Below, one piece after another: positions 1-10,021 of a stretch of DNA of 64,000 nt. The translations under genes were made by a program, and so were the position numbers. Below the pieces are notes generated by a model, which saw only the letters and a list, made by a program, of their open reading frames with translations, ran no database searches and had not been told where the DNA came from. Source of the DNA: Rutpela maculata (taxonomy: Eukaryota; Arthropoda; Insecta; Coleoptera; Cerambycidae); NCBI GenBank assembly GCA_936432065.2, contig OW386293.2, forward strand, positions 29,400,234-29,464,233, written 5' to 3'. The first letter of the stretch is position 1. Each line of letters begins with the position of its first letter.

Positions 1-248
1 GACAAATCGGTAAGCCACGCTGCCTGTACACAGTAACAGGTAGCATTTAATTTGTAGAGGGCGCCAGTTGCTGAGGCACAAATTTATGATACATTGTGTA
101 GCGGTTTAGGAAATTTGCTCTGAAAATTATAAATTTTGATACAATATGTTTCTTGCAAAAATATATATTAATGAAACTTATTAATAGACCTCTATGTGGA
201 TTTATTTTTTGAATATAAATTATAACTTACAGTATGTTCTTCTTAAAA

Positions 249-836
249 GTGCAACACCCTTATAACTTTTTTATTTTCTATCCGCTTTGAATCAAATTTT
301 CCTCAAAGGTAGAATAAATTAGGGTTTACTTATGCTAAAAAAATCGCCCCCCTCAAATGCCTGCGATACCAAAATGAATGGAAAAAATAACAAAATCACA
401 TTAGGCATTTTATTATCGGAAATTTTAACCGATAAATGTTATTCGGAATTGCTCAAAAATCTTAAATCCAACGTCTGAAAAAATTTAAAAAATATTGAAA
501 TTTTGTTTAAGAACAAGTTGAAAAATACGTTAATGAGTTTTCAGTTGTCAGTTAATTTATGTTATTTTTAACAAAATATTAAATTCACAGCAAGCTATCA
601 AAACGCAAAACCCATCAAAATTAAATTTTTGAACTTGGGAGTTTTTTTTACAGAAAATTTCAGTATTTTTTAGATCTAATCAAACTTTGGATTTAAGCTT
701 TTTTTGGGTAAATCTGAACAACTTTTATTAGTAAAATGTTGCGATAAAAAATGTCTAAGGATTCCTAATGTTTTCTATTTTTAAGGAAAAATAGTTTCAA
801 ATCGGATAAAAATTAAAAATGTTATAAGGGTGTAAC
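249..836. repeat. Element of about 590 bp with inverted termini
   Basis: The left end (from 249, CAACACCCTTATAAC) reappears as the reverse complement at the right end (to 836, GTTATAAGGGTGT). The match continues inward for roughly 70 bp with mismatches: TATCCG is followed by a T-rich stretch and then a TTAGG motif on both arms. No open frame of note lies inside. This looks like a non-autonomous DNA element. I could not fix a target-site duplication, so the family is unknown. Confidence 0.6.
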
Positions 837-1079
837 AATATTAAGTGGGACACCAGTATACAATAAATAAACAAAAATGGGAGACGTGGAAGTAATATGC
901 CACATTTTGACGTATTTGAAGATTTTTCGGACTTTCTGTTTAACTGGAAGCGACACCAATTCTTGATTTTTATAGCATTTTCAGAATCCTGGGAAGATTC
1001 TGAGTAGGTTTGAACTATTTTGGTGAATTTTTACGCCGACCTGACTTTTCTAAAGCCAAGTTTTGTTTTGAATCTAGAA

Positions 1080-1740
1080 TGACAGAAAAAATAATGGAAA
1101 AATATAAATTTGACTTTTAGTCAACTTTAATAACTAAAAAATGCATTCTGATCTTTCTAAATTAGTTTCATGCAAAAAAAGTCCATTTCTTTTTCAAATG
1201 GTACCACCCTGCAGCACCCCGTCAGTTAGGAGTATTTTATGCAACGACCATTAAATGATGAGCGATATCGTAATGAATGCGAGTGTCTTAATAGCCATTA
1301 AATATGAGTTGCATACACTATGTTTTCTACGCCCAGTCACTTATTTTAATTGCAAGTAGCACAAAGATTGAAAATTTGCTAGGTAAACAGTAAGTATGAC
1401 TTGTCAAAATTGATAAATTTTAAATCAGTCAAAGGCAATAGCTGATATTAACAGAATATTGCTGTGTGACGCGGTTCTATTGGTTATAAACTTGTATCTT
1501 AATGGAAAATTTGTATCTTACTGAAACTCATTAAAGTACAGGTAGGGAATGTCTAATAAACGAATTCATGTATGGGAGTAGAAAAATACAACTTTTAAAG
1601 ACCAATCCAACGGTATCGTGAAACCCAAATTCCATGGAGTGTTAAACTCAAAAAAACTTATTATTTGTTTTTCATTATGACAGAAAAACAGTATAAATGA
1701 TTTTTAAAGTAGGCTATGAAAAACAAAAATTTAGAAAATG
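1080..1740. repeat. Dispersed repeat, left member of an inverted pair with 6985-7280
   Basis: Two blocks (about 1090-1235 and 1580-1740) match, in reverse complement, the continuous stretch 6985-7280. The shared cores include ACCACCCTGCAGCACCC and AAATGATTTTTAAAGTA. The left member carries about 340 bp of extra sequence between its blocks, so it was interrupted or the right member was deleted. No coding content was seen. Confidence 0.6.
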
Positions 1741-1751
1741 ACCTCTAATGT

Positions 1752-1880
1752 TTGATTGATTGATTGATTTACTAGCGTACGGTAGGTCCACGCTGGGTTG
1801 GACTAAGGTCATGCTTGTTGCCAGCAGCGAGAGCCACATGGCGCATGCTAAAGGAATGTTGGTGGGAGGTGTAGGTATTT
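1752..1880 (-). mobile_element. Possible LINE 3' end with TGAT microsatellite tail
   Basis: A short run of TTGA units (about 1752-1771) abuts a GC-richer block at 1775-1860 unlike its AT-rich surroundings. Read on the minus strand this is a GC-rich stretch ending in a simple-repeat tail, as many non-LTR retrotransposon 3' ends do. No protein motif remains, so the call rests on tail structure and composition. Confidence 0.35.
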
Positions 1881-1909
1881 GCAGGGTTTCCCCCGGTTTT
1901 TTGAAAAAA

Positions 1910-3255
1910 AAAAGTTATCGAGTGACCCAATAGCTTTTAAAAAAGTGATCAAAAGTGACCCACTTAAAAGTAAAAAGTGACATTTAAGTGACTTGAAAAC
2001 AAAATTTGGTCATATTCAAACGCAGGAAAAGATCTATAAGCAATCATAGAACAATATTACATAGACATCCAATATTTTTAATTGAAGTATTATATTTTCA
2101 GAACAATATGTTAACAAATTAACTATAAAAAACAATCTCAAAGAAAAACAAACAATATAGTCTATAAGTCTAGTTATAATAAAAAAATGTATTAGTAATA
2201 TAAAAAATAAAAGTAACATCATACTAGCGAAGTGACAAGGTCCTATGCGAATTTTCGGCCATTTTGAGATATTGACACATTCGAATAGAACATAGTGTAT
2301 TTTACATTTTGATAGAATTTCATATTAATTTTTCCATAAAACTAGTTCACTTAGCCGGCCCATATGTGGTTAGTAATAAGAAATTATTTTTGTTTTCAGA
2401 ACGAATATAACTTAAACTTTACTTAAAAAAAAAAACAATTCTCAAAGAAAAACAAACAATATTGTTTCTATAAAAGGAAAACAATCAAATGCATTGTTAT
2501 CACTAAGTAATAAATAAGTAATAATAAAAAAATATATTAGTAACACAATGATAATAAAAGATAACTATAATCTATTCAAGTCTTGACTTCTTTGGTAAAA
2601 ATTTAGTTAACAAAGAACTTTTCCTTTTATCAGTTTTGTCAGTAACACCATCCACTTCCTTCATTTTATATTTTTCTTCGGTTCTTATCACGTGGTAAGC
2701 ATCCAACAACTCCTTGACTACTCGTGCACCTTCAATATCCTCCTTATTTAGTGACTTTTGAAGTTTAGATGATGCCTCTTGAAATAAACTATCTGCGGCT
2801 GTTTCTTTAATCTCTTTCTCTATTCTTTGGATTTAGCCTCTAAATTTTTCACAGTTTTACATTGTTTTTCTCTTTCTGCCATATTTTTTATTTTTTCGTT
2901 TTCAGTAAGTTTTTTTAGTTCTTCAGCTTTAGTCTTTTCTGCGTCGAGATAGTTTAGGTAGTTCTTGTGGGCTTCCTTGGCTTTGGACAGTAGATCAGTT
3001 GTTATAGGTACCAAATATGCTTTGTTTTCATATTGTCTAATGTAATTAATTACATTTAATTTTGCATAAGATTCATTTGGGTTTTATCTTTCAGTAATTA
3101 AAATATATAACAATCAGTCAAAACTCGAAAAATATTAATTTTCTTTGTAAAAAGTGACCTATAGTGACCCTTTTTGTCTAAAAAGCGACTTTAAGTTACT
3201 TAAAAAGAAAAAAGTGACTAAAATCACTTTAAGTGACCTCAGTGGACACCCTGTA
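1910..3255. repeat. Element bounded by AAGTGAC-rich tracts
   Basis: AAGTGAC/AGTGACC motifs cluster at 1918-1995 and again at 3150-3240, all in the same direction, on either side of the coiled-coil pseudogene at 2572-3014. The arrangement suggests one mobile or multicopy unit with subterminal direct repeats. I see no clear terminal inverted repeat and cannot name a family. Confidence 0.4.
2572..3014 (-). pseudogene. Broken gene for a charged coiled-coil protein
   Basis: The minus strand reads about 64 residues from the ATG at 3014 to a stop near 2820. The frame shifted by one base then continues (EKEIKETAADSLFQEAS) for about 80 more residues to a TAG at 2572-2574, ending in the basic tail LPKKSRLE. 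Both halves are Lys/Glu-rich with heptad-like spacing. One frameshift therefore separates two parts of a former reading frame of about 145 residues, possibly only the C-terminal part of a longer protein. I do not recognise the family. Its position between AAGTGAC-rich tracts suggests it belongs to a mobile element rather than a host gene. Confidence 0.5.
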
Positions 3256-3399
3256 TTTGTGAGATGCGTTACCGCATTGTGTCGTGAGGGAGCATTTAAG
3301 CTCCGTTTTTGTGTTTTTGGTTCTGGACCCAGGCCCCCCGTATGGGAGGGGTACTGAGTTTAGGGGCCCGGGCTTCCGAGTGGCTCGCCAGAATATTGA

Positions 3400-3560
3400 C
3401 AAATTTTTTTTCAAATTTCTCCCCCCCCGCTCATCAATGATTAAGCGCGGGAGCCCGTAGCGAAGGCCCGCTAGAGACTTTGACAATACAATTTTTTCCC
3501 GCTCATCAATTATTATTAGGCGCGGGGGGTCGCCAGTGAATTTGGTACCGGGGCCCATGA
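3400..3560. repeat. GC-rich repeat with CTCATCAAT units
   Basis: This stretch repeats the phrase C-rich tract + GCTCATCAAT about every 75 bp and is much more GC-rich than its surroundings (GGGGCCC, GCGCGGG). The same phrase recurs at 5700-5820, so both stretches belong to one repeat family. Confidence 0.45.
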
Positions 3561-3599
3561 TTTGATGCGGGGGGCCTGTCTGGACTTCTGGAATATGGA

Positions 3600-3772
3600 G
3601 TGTTTATGCTCATCTTTTTGTGTTTCTGCGGTCTCGCTCCGTTATTAGGCTTTTCTTGAAGTTTGTTTTCAGTCCAGATGGATCCTGCGGCGATTAGGAG
3701 ATCATCGGCGTATGTGTGTTTTTTCTTAGAAAATACCATTTTTCTGAAAGAAGCCTGCACCACGCATACCAC
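3600..3772 (-). mobile_element. LINE reverse transcriptase scrap with YADD box
   Basis: The minus-strand frame contains TYADDLLIAAGSI. This matches the catalytic YADD box of non-LTR retrotransposon reverse transcriptases and its usual hydrophobic follow-on. About 50 residues are readable; nothing else of the element is clear. A short decayed insertion fragment is the simplest reading. Confidence 0.55.
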
Positions 3773-4159
3773 CGTTGAAGTACTATGAGAATTCAGTCAA
3801 CATAAATTAATTCAGTTTAAAAATTAGAAGAATATTCTCATTTATTAAATATTAAGAATAACATTTTATTAGCTTACAGTAAAAAATAACTTCTGGTTCC
3901 AAAGTAAATTGAGAAGATTAAAAAGCTACTTTGTGCATGTTTATTGTACATTATAAAAAATATATAAAAGTAACAATGTATGGTTATACTATTCTTCATT
4001 AATTCAAAACTTTGCAAGAAAATTAGAATATTTGTGAAAACAATGGCCACTAAAAACTACTAAAAAGATAATAAAACAAGGTGAAAATTTATTTAAATAT
4101 TAGGTTGCTCTATTTCTTCAGGAGTTTCACAAATGGCATTTCTTGCCATTTAATTCCAT

Positions 4160-5060
4160 TTAAGAAACGTATATTTTAGTTGGATTTAGCTGCTTTTGAA
4201 ATAACCTAGTTTGCCATGTGAAAGAGTGAATCTCATAGTATAGTTTTTCAGTGTTAGTATAATCTTGAAAAAATATGGACGTAACCGCTATTGCAAATAG
4301 ACGCCTCACTTCATTTTGTGCAACTTCCTCAGCGTAATAGTTTCTAATCCTTGGCGTATTCTGTTTTCCCAAATTGCCAACGTTGCTGAGAATATATAAT
4401 ATACACATTCTCTTAAATAGCCCCATCGGAAAGAATCGAGAGGTGTAAGGTCCGGAGAACGTGGGGACCAACGTATATGATCATTGGTTGCAATAACCCT
4501 TCAAACCTGTCAAATGATTTAGTACTTGGGCAGCATTATGGGGAGGAGTGTCATCTTGTTGAAAATCTCAAGGGGTAATCTTCTACAAATTCTTCGATTT
4601 CATTTTGTACAAAAACTAAATATCGTATTTAGACGTCCTATTTCCAATTACTTATTCCCGCCCACATATTGACTTCAAATCTTTCCTGGCCTCACTAATG
4701 TCGACTCTCTTGAGCCCAATACTATTATTCTAGTATTCTGCCTATTGATTATACCGTTACATAATTATTCGTGAATCGCGACTCATCAGAGAAAAGGATG
4801 CATTTCACGAAATTCTGGTCTTCATCATAATTGTGAAGCAAACCAGTCGCAGTAATATAGCCTTCGATCAGCTTCATCTTCATATAAATGTTGATGCAAC
4901 TGTTGTTGATTCACGACTTATATCCAGCTCGTGTCCTATTTCTCTCACCCAAACAGTAGGATTCAATTCAACATAAGCCAAAATATATTAATTTATGTTG
5001 CTGCATCGATAACAACATTGTGTATTTCGAGATTTTCTTCTTGTCTAAATTTCCTCTCTA
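4160..5060 (-). pseudogene. Tc1/mariner-superfamily transposase relic (DDE type)
   Basis: Almost a whole transposase of about 300 residues can be followed on the minus strand through several frames. Near 4975 there is a helix-turn-helix-like stretch (NPTVWVREIGHELDISRE). It is followed by FSDESRFTNN (first catalytic Asp, near 4778), a WAG motif near 4668, QQDDTPPHNAAQV (second Asp, near 4548) and SPRSPDLTPLDSFRWGYL (third Asp, near 4430). This order is typical of an insect DDE transposase related to Tc1/mariner. Stops and at least two frameshifts make it inactive. I did not find terminal inverted repeats. The longest uninterrupted stretch (4160-4471) is in the wrong frame for the SPDLTP motif, which shows how the frame was lost. 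Confidence 0.8.
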
Positions 5061-5089
5061 AAAATGGCAAATCCCACACAGCACTCGAT

Positions 5090-5400
5090 AGCCTTGGGAC
5101 AACCAGTGGCCATACTTAGAGGATAAGCAAGACATCCTATGGACGCCTTAAACTGGGTTAATCCAGATTTAGGACCTCCTGTGGATATCCCTGTAAGACT
5201 AAATTGAATTGTCCATGGATGTCTTTGATGGGATAGCCCATGGTTGTCCATACGAAGGAAAAGGGACCAATTTAGGTTAAAATCTAGACAGCCTACAGAT
5301 ATTCACAATGGGATAGCCTATGGTTGTCCGTAGGAAGAAAAAAGGACCAATTTAGGTTAAAATCTGGACAACCTACCATAGTTGCATCCGGTTCTCCATA
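5090..5400. repeat. Imperfect tandem repeat, about 95-bp unit
   Basis: GGGATAGCC(C/T)ATGGTTGTCC followed by AGGA(A/G)-rich sequence and GGACCAATTTAGGTTAAAATCT occurs twice (about 5230 and 5310). Weaker related phrases lie upstream, such as GGACATCC and GGATATCC. Related wording recurs at 6360-6790. Confidence 0.5.
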
Positions 5401-5539
5401 GTATCTGTTCCTAAAATCTCTTGATTGATGTAGACAACATTTGAAATTCTGGATATACTCATCCTCTCTTGCGTAATAAATAAATCTCATATTGCAAAAA
5501 AATAATAAATAATAAAATTTGCATTTGCAATATGTGCTT

Positions 5540-5880
5540 GTCCTGCGTAGTGGACAGACTACCAGACGCATGCTGGCCCACCGGGATACCGGGAGTTTCC
5601 CGGTGGGCCCTCGATGAAGGGCCCTGTCCATTTATTAATTTCTATTTAGTATTGAGATTTTCTCCCGTTTAATTTTGGAGGAATTTTTTTTTTTCGATTC
5701 TCTCCCCCGCACTCATCAATTTTACAATTGGGAATTTTTTTTTTGATTTTGTCCTCTACCGCTCATCAATTTTTGAATTTGGAGAAACAAAATTTTTTTC
5801 TATTTTCTCTCATCAATTTTTATTTTCGAGGTAAAAATTGTTTTCTGATTTCTGCCTGGGGCTCTTTCTAAGTTATTTTC
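5540..5880. repeat. GC-rich repeat with perfect hairpin and CTCATCAAT units
   Basis: GGCCCACCGGGA and TCCCGGTGGGCC form a near-perfect palindrome at about 5574-5610 with a short spacer. Downstream, three tandem-like units of a C-rich tract + CTCATCAATTTT occur to 5820, shared with 3400-3560. The hairpin and GGGCCC wording resemble subterminal parts of non-autonomous hAT elements, but I found no clear ends. Confidence 0.45.
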
Positions 5881-6359
5881 CCATGGCCCAAAATTGTCCC
5901 AGCACGCGCCTGTAGACTACACTGCAGTTTCTGGCTTTTTGGCAGTAATCATTGCTTACTAGGTGAGTATCGCAACAGAAGTAACTTGCAACTTGCAAGG
6001 GGAGCCATCTACCATGACTTATTGAAACTGACAGTAAGAACGAGCCAGCCAATATATATATAAATATATTGGTATCCAATATACCTTTATTCAACTCAAA
6101 CTTGTATCTCAGTTTAAGATAATTCATTGCAAAATCGTAAATTGAAACTTGTACGCCCCTTTGTTTTTTTTTCTTGGGGGCAAGACTTTTTCAAAAAATG
6201 CCTGCATTAATGAGGAAATTAGACTGATAAGTAATGTTTGGAAAACGATATTAATATTTCACGATGAAATTTAGCATACGTAAATCCCAAGGTATTGGTC
6301 ACTTGCATTTATATTTAGAATAGAGATATTTTGGCATTATTACTTTGTATCCCTTCATG

Positions 6360-6790
6360 CATAGGTTATTCAGCGGATATCCCTCTTCTGGCTGTAATTA
6401 GGACCATATTTTATAAATAATGTCTTCCACTAATAAAATTCATTCTGTCATAATGAAAATATAATGTAAATATAAACTAAATAAAAATTTCTCATTTGTA
6501 CCTTAGGTGAATTATGAATTATCATGTATTTGGGACCTGCATTAGCCCAACAAGTTAACTTGTGGATGGCCCTTGAGATAGCCTTTGGTTATCCCTATAT
6601 AGGTTTTATATAGGATATCCGCAACCTTAAAGGCTATACTATAGATATTTGTACAGGTTATCCAGTGGATGATATCTCTATTCTGGCTATTATTAGGACC
6701 AAAGGATAACCATTGAACTTCCTATCTGCATCCATTTATCGGATATACGGGATCATTTTAGGAGGTCCTCGGGCCATCCTGTGCTATGTG
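6360..6790. repeat. Two direct copies of a GGATATCC-rich repeat
   Basis: The phrase running from GGTTAT(T/C)CAG(C/T)GGAT through TTCTGGCT(G/A)T(A/T)ATTAGGACCA occurs at 6364-6415 and at 6656-6705, 292 bp apart. It uses the same vocabulary as 5090-5400. No coding content was found. Confidence 0.5.
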
Positions 6791-6984
6791 GGATATTGCC
6801 TGCAGGGGTGTTCTCTTTTAGGATACCGTTGCTCATACAAACTTTTAGTGCTATTGCGTTTTTACGGTATTCGCCGTAAATTAATATGTCTATTTGTTCG
6901 TCTCTTGAATATATAGTAACGTTAAAAACCACGAATAGACAAGCAATTATTGCACTGCGCACTAACAGAACTATACATATTGTT

Positions 6985-7280
6985 TGTTAATAAAGTTTCT
7001 TATAACTGTCAAACTATTTTTGTTTATCATGGCTTACTTTAAAAATCATTTATATTATTTTCTATAATGAAAACAAATAAGTTTCTTTGAGTTCTGGATT
7101 TTGGGTTTGAATTGGTCTTGAAAAGTTGTATTTAACTGAGTGGGTGCTGCAGGGTGGTGCCATTTGAAAAAAAAAAAAGACTTTTTTGGCAAGACACTAA
7201 TTTCGAAATATTAGAATGCACCTAGTTTATTAAATTTATTGGTTAACAGTAAAATTTGTATTTTTCGTTTTTTTGTTGCT
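6985..7280. repeat. Dispersed repeat, right member of an inverted pair with 1080-1740
   Basis: This is the uninterrupted, reverse-complement partner of the two blocks at 1090-1235 and 1580-1740. It includes GGGTGCTGCAGGGTGGTGCC near 7142. The two members differ at many positions, so the insertions are old. Confidence 0.6.
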
Positions 7281-8399
7281 GATTTTTTAAATAATCTATT
7301 ACTTATTTTTAGAATTCACTCTATATGTAAGTAGATTAGTGTGAGGATTATTATAAGAAACATAAAAACATGTTTTAAATAAAAGTTATGTGGCTTACCA
7401 AACATTTTTTTTATATTTCTTATAATTAGCCAGATACTGTACTTCCTCGCACTAATGGGGGCCACCCTGTACACACAGTCATTACACACCGACTTTAATA
7501 CTTAAAGTATAGATATAAAATAAATAGAAGTGTTTATTCCAGATATTTAAAATTAAATCCAAATCCTCCGTAAATAGTTACTCGTACCTTAGCTACGTAT
7601 TAATTAATATTCTTAATCATACTACTATCATTATCTCTACGCGAACCATTAGATTACATTACTTTTTATAGACAATTCTGAAGTAGCAAACTTAATACAA
7701 ACACAACACATCAAGAAACTGGTAAAAGGTAGACTGCCGACCATAATATTATGAAAACTATATGCCAGCGCCATCTCTTGAGCCGCGCCGAAAACAACGG
7801 CGCAACTCATTTCAGCATTGTAGTTCAAATTCTATCGAACTGCGGTCCATTTTTCCGCTTTACTGCCACTTTATAAACGGATATTGGCCTATAACGATCG
7901 AAAATAGTCACTGTGAGATTAATTATACGTCTATAACTGCTTGTAAATGATTACTTAATGAGTTGTTATAGGTATGCGTGCATTTCAATATTCGGTCTAT
8001 TTAATGAAGGAAGGTGTTTGTATGGACTTAGCTAAATATAATGCAGCGCTTCTCTTTGATTTCTTAATAAGTAATTAATTTAATAAATCGTATTGAGTGG
8101 CATTTGTCTATATTGGGCATCTCTTTGCGGTTAGTTGCAATAACGTTAACATTGCATCATGGTTTGTAGTTTTTAAACTGTTTTATAATAAGAATGCATT
8201 GTTTTAATTAAATGCGCGTTGGAGGTTGTTACAAAATGCTTCCAGTCAAGTGAAACTCAAGGTACATTACAAATAGCTCTGTCGGTTGACACCGAAAATA
8301 TCTCCGCTACGTTTGTGTGTCAGGTAAATAAAGTTAGGGCGTGTTTAGTTGCTCCTCTATTGTAACTTTTATAACAACAGTCAAGCCGTACTTAAAATA
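7281..8399. other. AT-rich stretch with no gene recognised
   Basis: I see no exon, transposase or LINE motif here. The short open stretch at 7762-7950 has no recognisable domain. CACCCTGTA near 7463 is a phrase often found at repeat ends. Confidence 0.4.
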
Positions 8400-8850
8400 T
8401 GAAAATGTAAATCCAACGTTTCAGAGACTTGAGACGCAGGGATCAACAACTTAGCAGGCACACACTGTGTGTTGTGTGAGCGGCCGAGCCACGAACTGAG
8501 ATAGCAAGCAGGTATACGCTCTCCGTATCGAATACGGTGTCGCTAGAGCTGCACAAACTGATCCACTATATAGTCAAATTGCGTGCCGAGAGAGACGGAG
8601 ATCTCTCGCCGTGTTAACCCACCCACGGTATCGGACGGTTTGGCAAACTGGCAACGCCGCCCGCCATAACCGATATTGTGGCCGCACGGAATGGAGGAGA
8701 GAATGAGCTTCACTCGGGTCAAACTTCCCCTGAACCCCACCATAGACGACTACGTGCCGTTGTTTCTCCCACAGGCAGACAGTTGAACGTCGCGTTCCGA
8801 GCTAGTCGCACGCGATAGCGCTCGTTAGTATATACACAACACTAGTGTGC
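8400..8850 (+). promoter_or_regulatory. CpG-richer block: candidate internal promoter of the ZMIZ gene
   Basis: Against strongly AT-rich flanks this block is GC- and CpG-rich (GCGGCCGAGCCACG, AACGCCGCCCGCC, GTCGCACGCGATAGCGCTCG). It ends with TATATAC at about 8829-8835. It lies about 1 kb upstream of the first recognisable ZMIZ exon, in the same orientation, with no strong coding potential. A CpG-rich island followed by a TATA-like element suggests a transcription start near 8850. That is inference: no start site can be proved from sequence, and an old GC-rich repeat would look similar. Confidence 0.35.
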
Positions 8851-9599
8851 TCTGTACTGACTTAACTTCTAATAAAGTCTTCGGTTTACAAAAAGTATTA
8901 TGCTCCACAAAGTGTTTCGATAAATTGACTTTCTTTATGTTGACCCTCAAATGCTGGGATATACTTCCTATAGGTATTTTTATTTTTGGTTTATTATTTT
9001 TTACAGGTTTTTCGCGTTTTTCGAGTTTGGTGAATTTTGTGGAAAATGTTGAGGGGGCAGTCGCCCACATGTGTAGTGATTACCTAGGTGGATTTTTAAC
9101 CGAACAGGATGATTTGTGCATTTTTTAGAAATTTCGTGCAACTTGGATTTTGTGGATTTTTTGAAACAATTCAAAAACTTTTTGCAACTTGCGAACACTT
9201 TGGATAACATTCTAAAAACAGTGACTAGTGCCAGTGCCAAAATTAGGAATAATTTTTGAAAAATTTAGTGCAATTTTCAAAGTGAGCCAACTGTGCAAAA
9301 GGATTATTAACTTTTTTAACTGATTTTAGCCTGCTCGTCATCATCAGGACAATTGAACCAGAACGAATTTTGGTGACTTTTCAGGAGTGATTTAAAAATT
9401 CTTCAAGAGACTGACACAAACTCAGTGTTGTACATATAGAAAGTGATACACCGCCACTTTTGGATTACTTTAAGTGAATAAACGATTTAAACCAAAAACT
9501 TTCTTTCACCTAATTAAGGAACTTTTATCAGCCCGTCAGGATTTCGGTGCAGTGTTTACAAACAACTTTGTTTATATTTTTGCAGTGCAACCCAAAACA

Positions 9600-9788
9600 T
9601 CATACAGTGACTGATTGTAAAAAATCGAGTCGACGACCCCCTCAATATTTTCTACCCTGGTTAGTCGAAGTGCCGCGTTTTTTTTATATTCAATTTTGCG
9701 ACGATTGCAATAGCACGTCTCTCTGTCAGGACTGCACTTTGACTAATCGCGATCACCACGTGGATGGACGTCACGATGAAGAGTTAAA
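9600..9788 (+). other. Short open stretch with a B-box-like Cys/His pattern
   Basis: The frame ending at 9792 includes FCDDCNSTSLCQDC followed by a TLTNRDHH stretch. The spacing C-x2-C-x5-C-x2-C and then His resembles the second half of a TRIM-type B-box zinc finger, but one expected His is Asn and the spacing is one residue short. The frame stops 20 bases before the acceptor of the ZMIZ exon at 9812 and is in a different frame. It could be 5' leader or intron with a chance pattern, a relic, or an exon of something unrecognised. Confidence 0.25.
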
Positions 9789-9811
9789 GTAACCGTGGTG
9801 TCGTTTTTCAG

Positions 9812-10021
9812 GGACTGGACGCCAGGGGGCGCAACTGCCCAGCAGCAGTTGTCGGTCGTGACCACCGTGTGGGGAGTCACCACGTCCACGCAGTCGGGCC
9901 CCCACGGGGGAGGGTACACGGGCGGCCCGACTCCAGCAGGCAATCCCAACTACGGAAACGGCCTCACCAAGGTACAACCGAGCTCTTATCAGACGGGATA
10001 CAGGCAGAGTGTTCCTCCGGG
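9812..10021 (+). CDS. tna: tna exon with [10 protein letters not shown] block
   Basis: A TTTTTCAG acceptor at 9804-9811 precedes the exon, which enters in phase 2. It encodes DWTPGG, a Gln run, the conserved block [11 protein letters not shown] and a Gly/Pro-rich tail ending SVPPG. The donor GGTGAGT follows at 10022. The last two bases (GG) combine with the T at 30430 to make Gly, so the 20,408-bp intron is phase-consistent. There is no in-frame ATG, so translation must begin in an upstream exon or in the next one. Confidence 0.93.

Noticed and set aside
3154..3772. Overlapping short open frames on both strands as genes
   Set aside because: They lie in GC-rich repeat sequence. Only the YADD-containing stretch has a protein signature.
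9060..9560. A TGTTGAGGGGG...-type LTR in the leader region
   Set aside because: Only one copy, no primer-binding site, no gag/pol and no second LTR.
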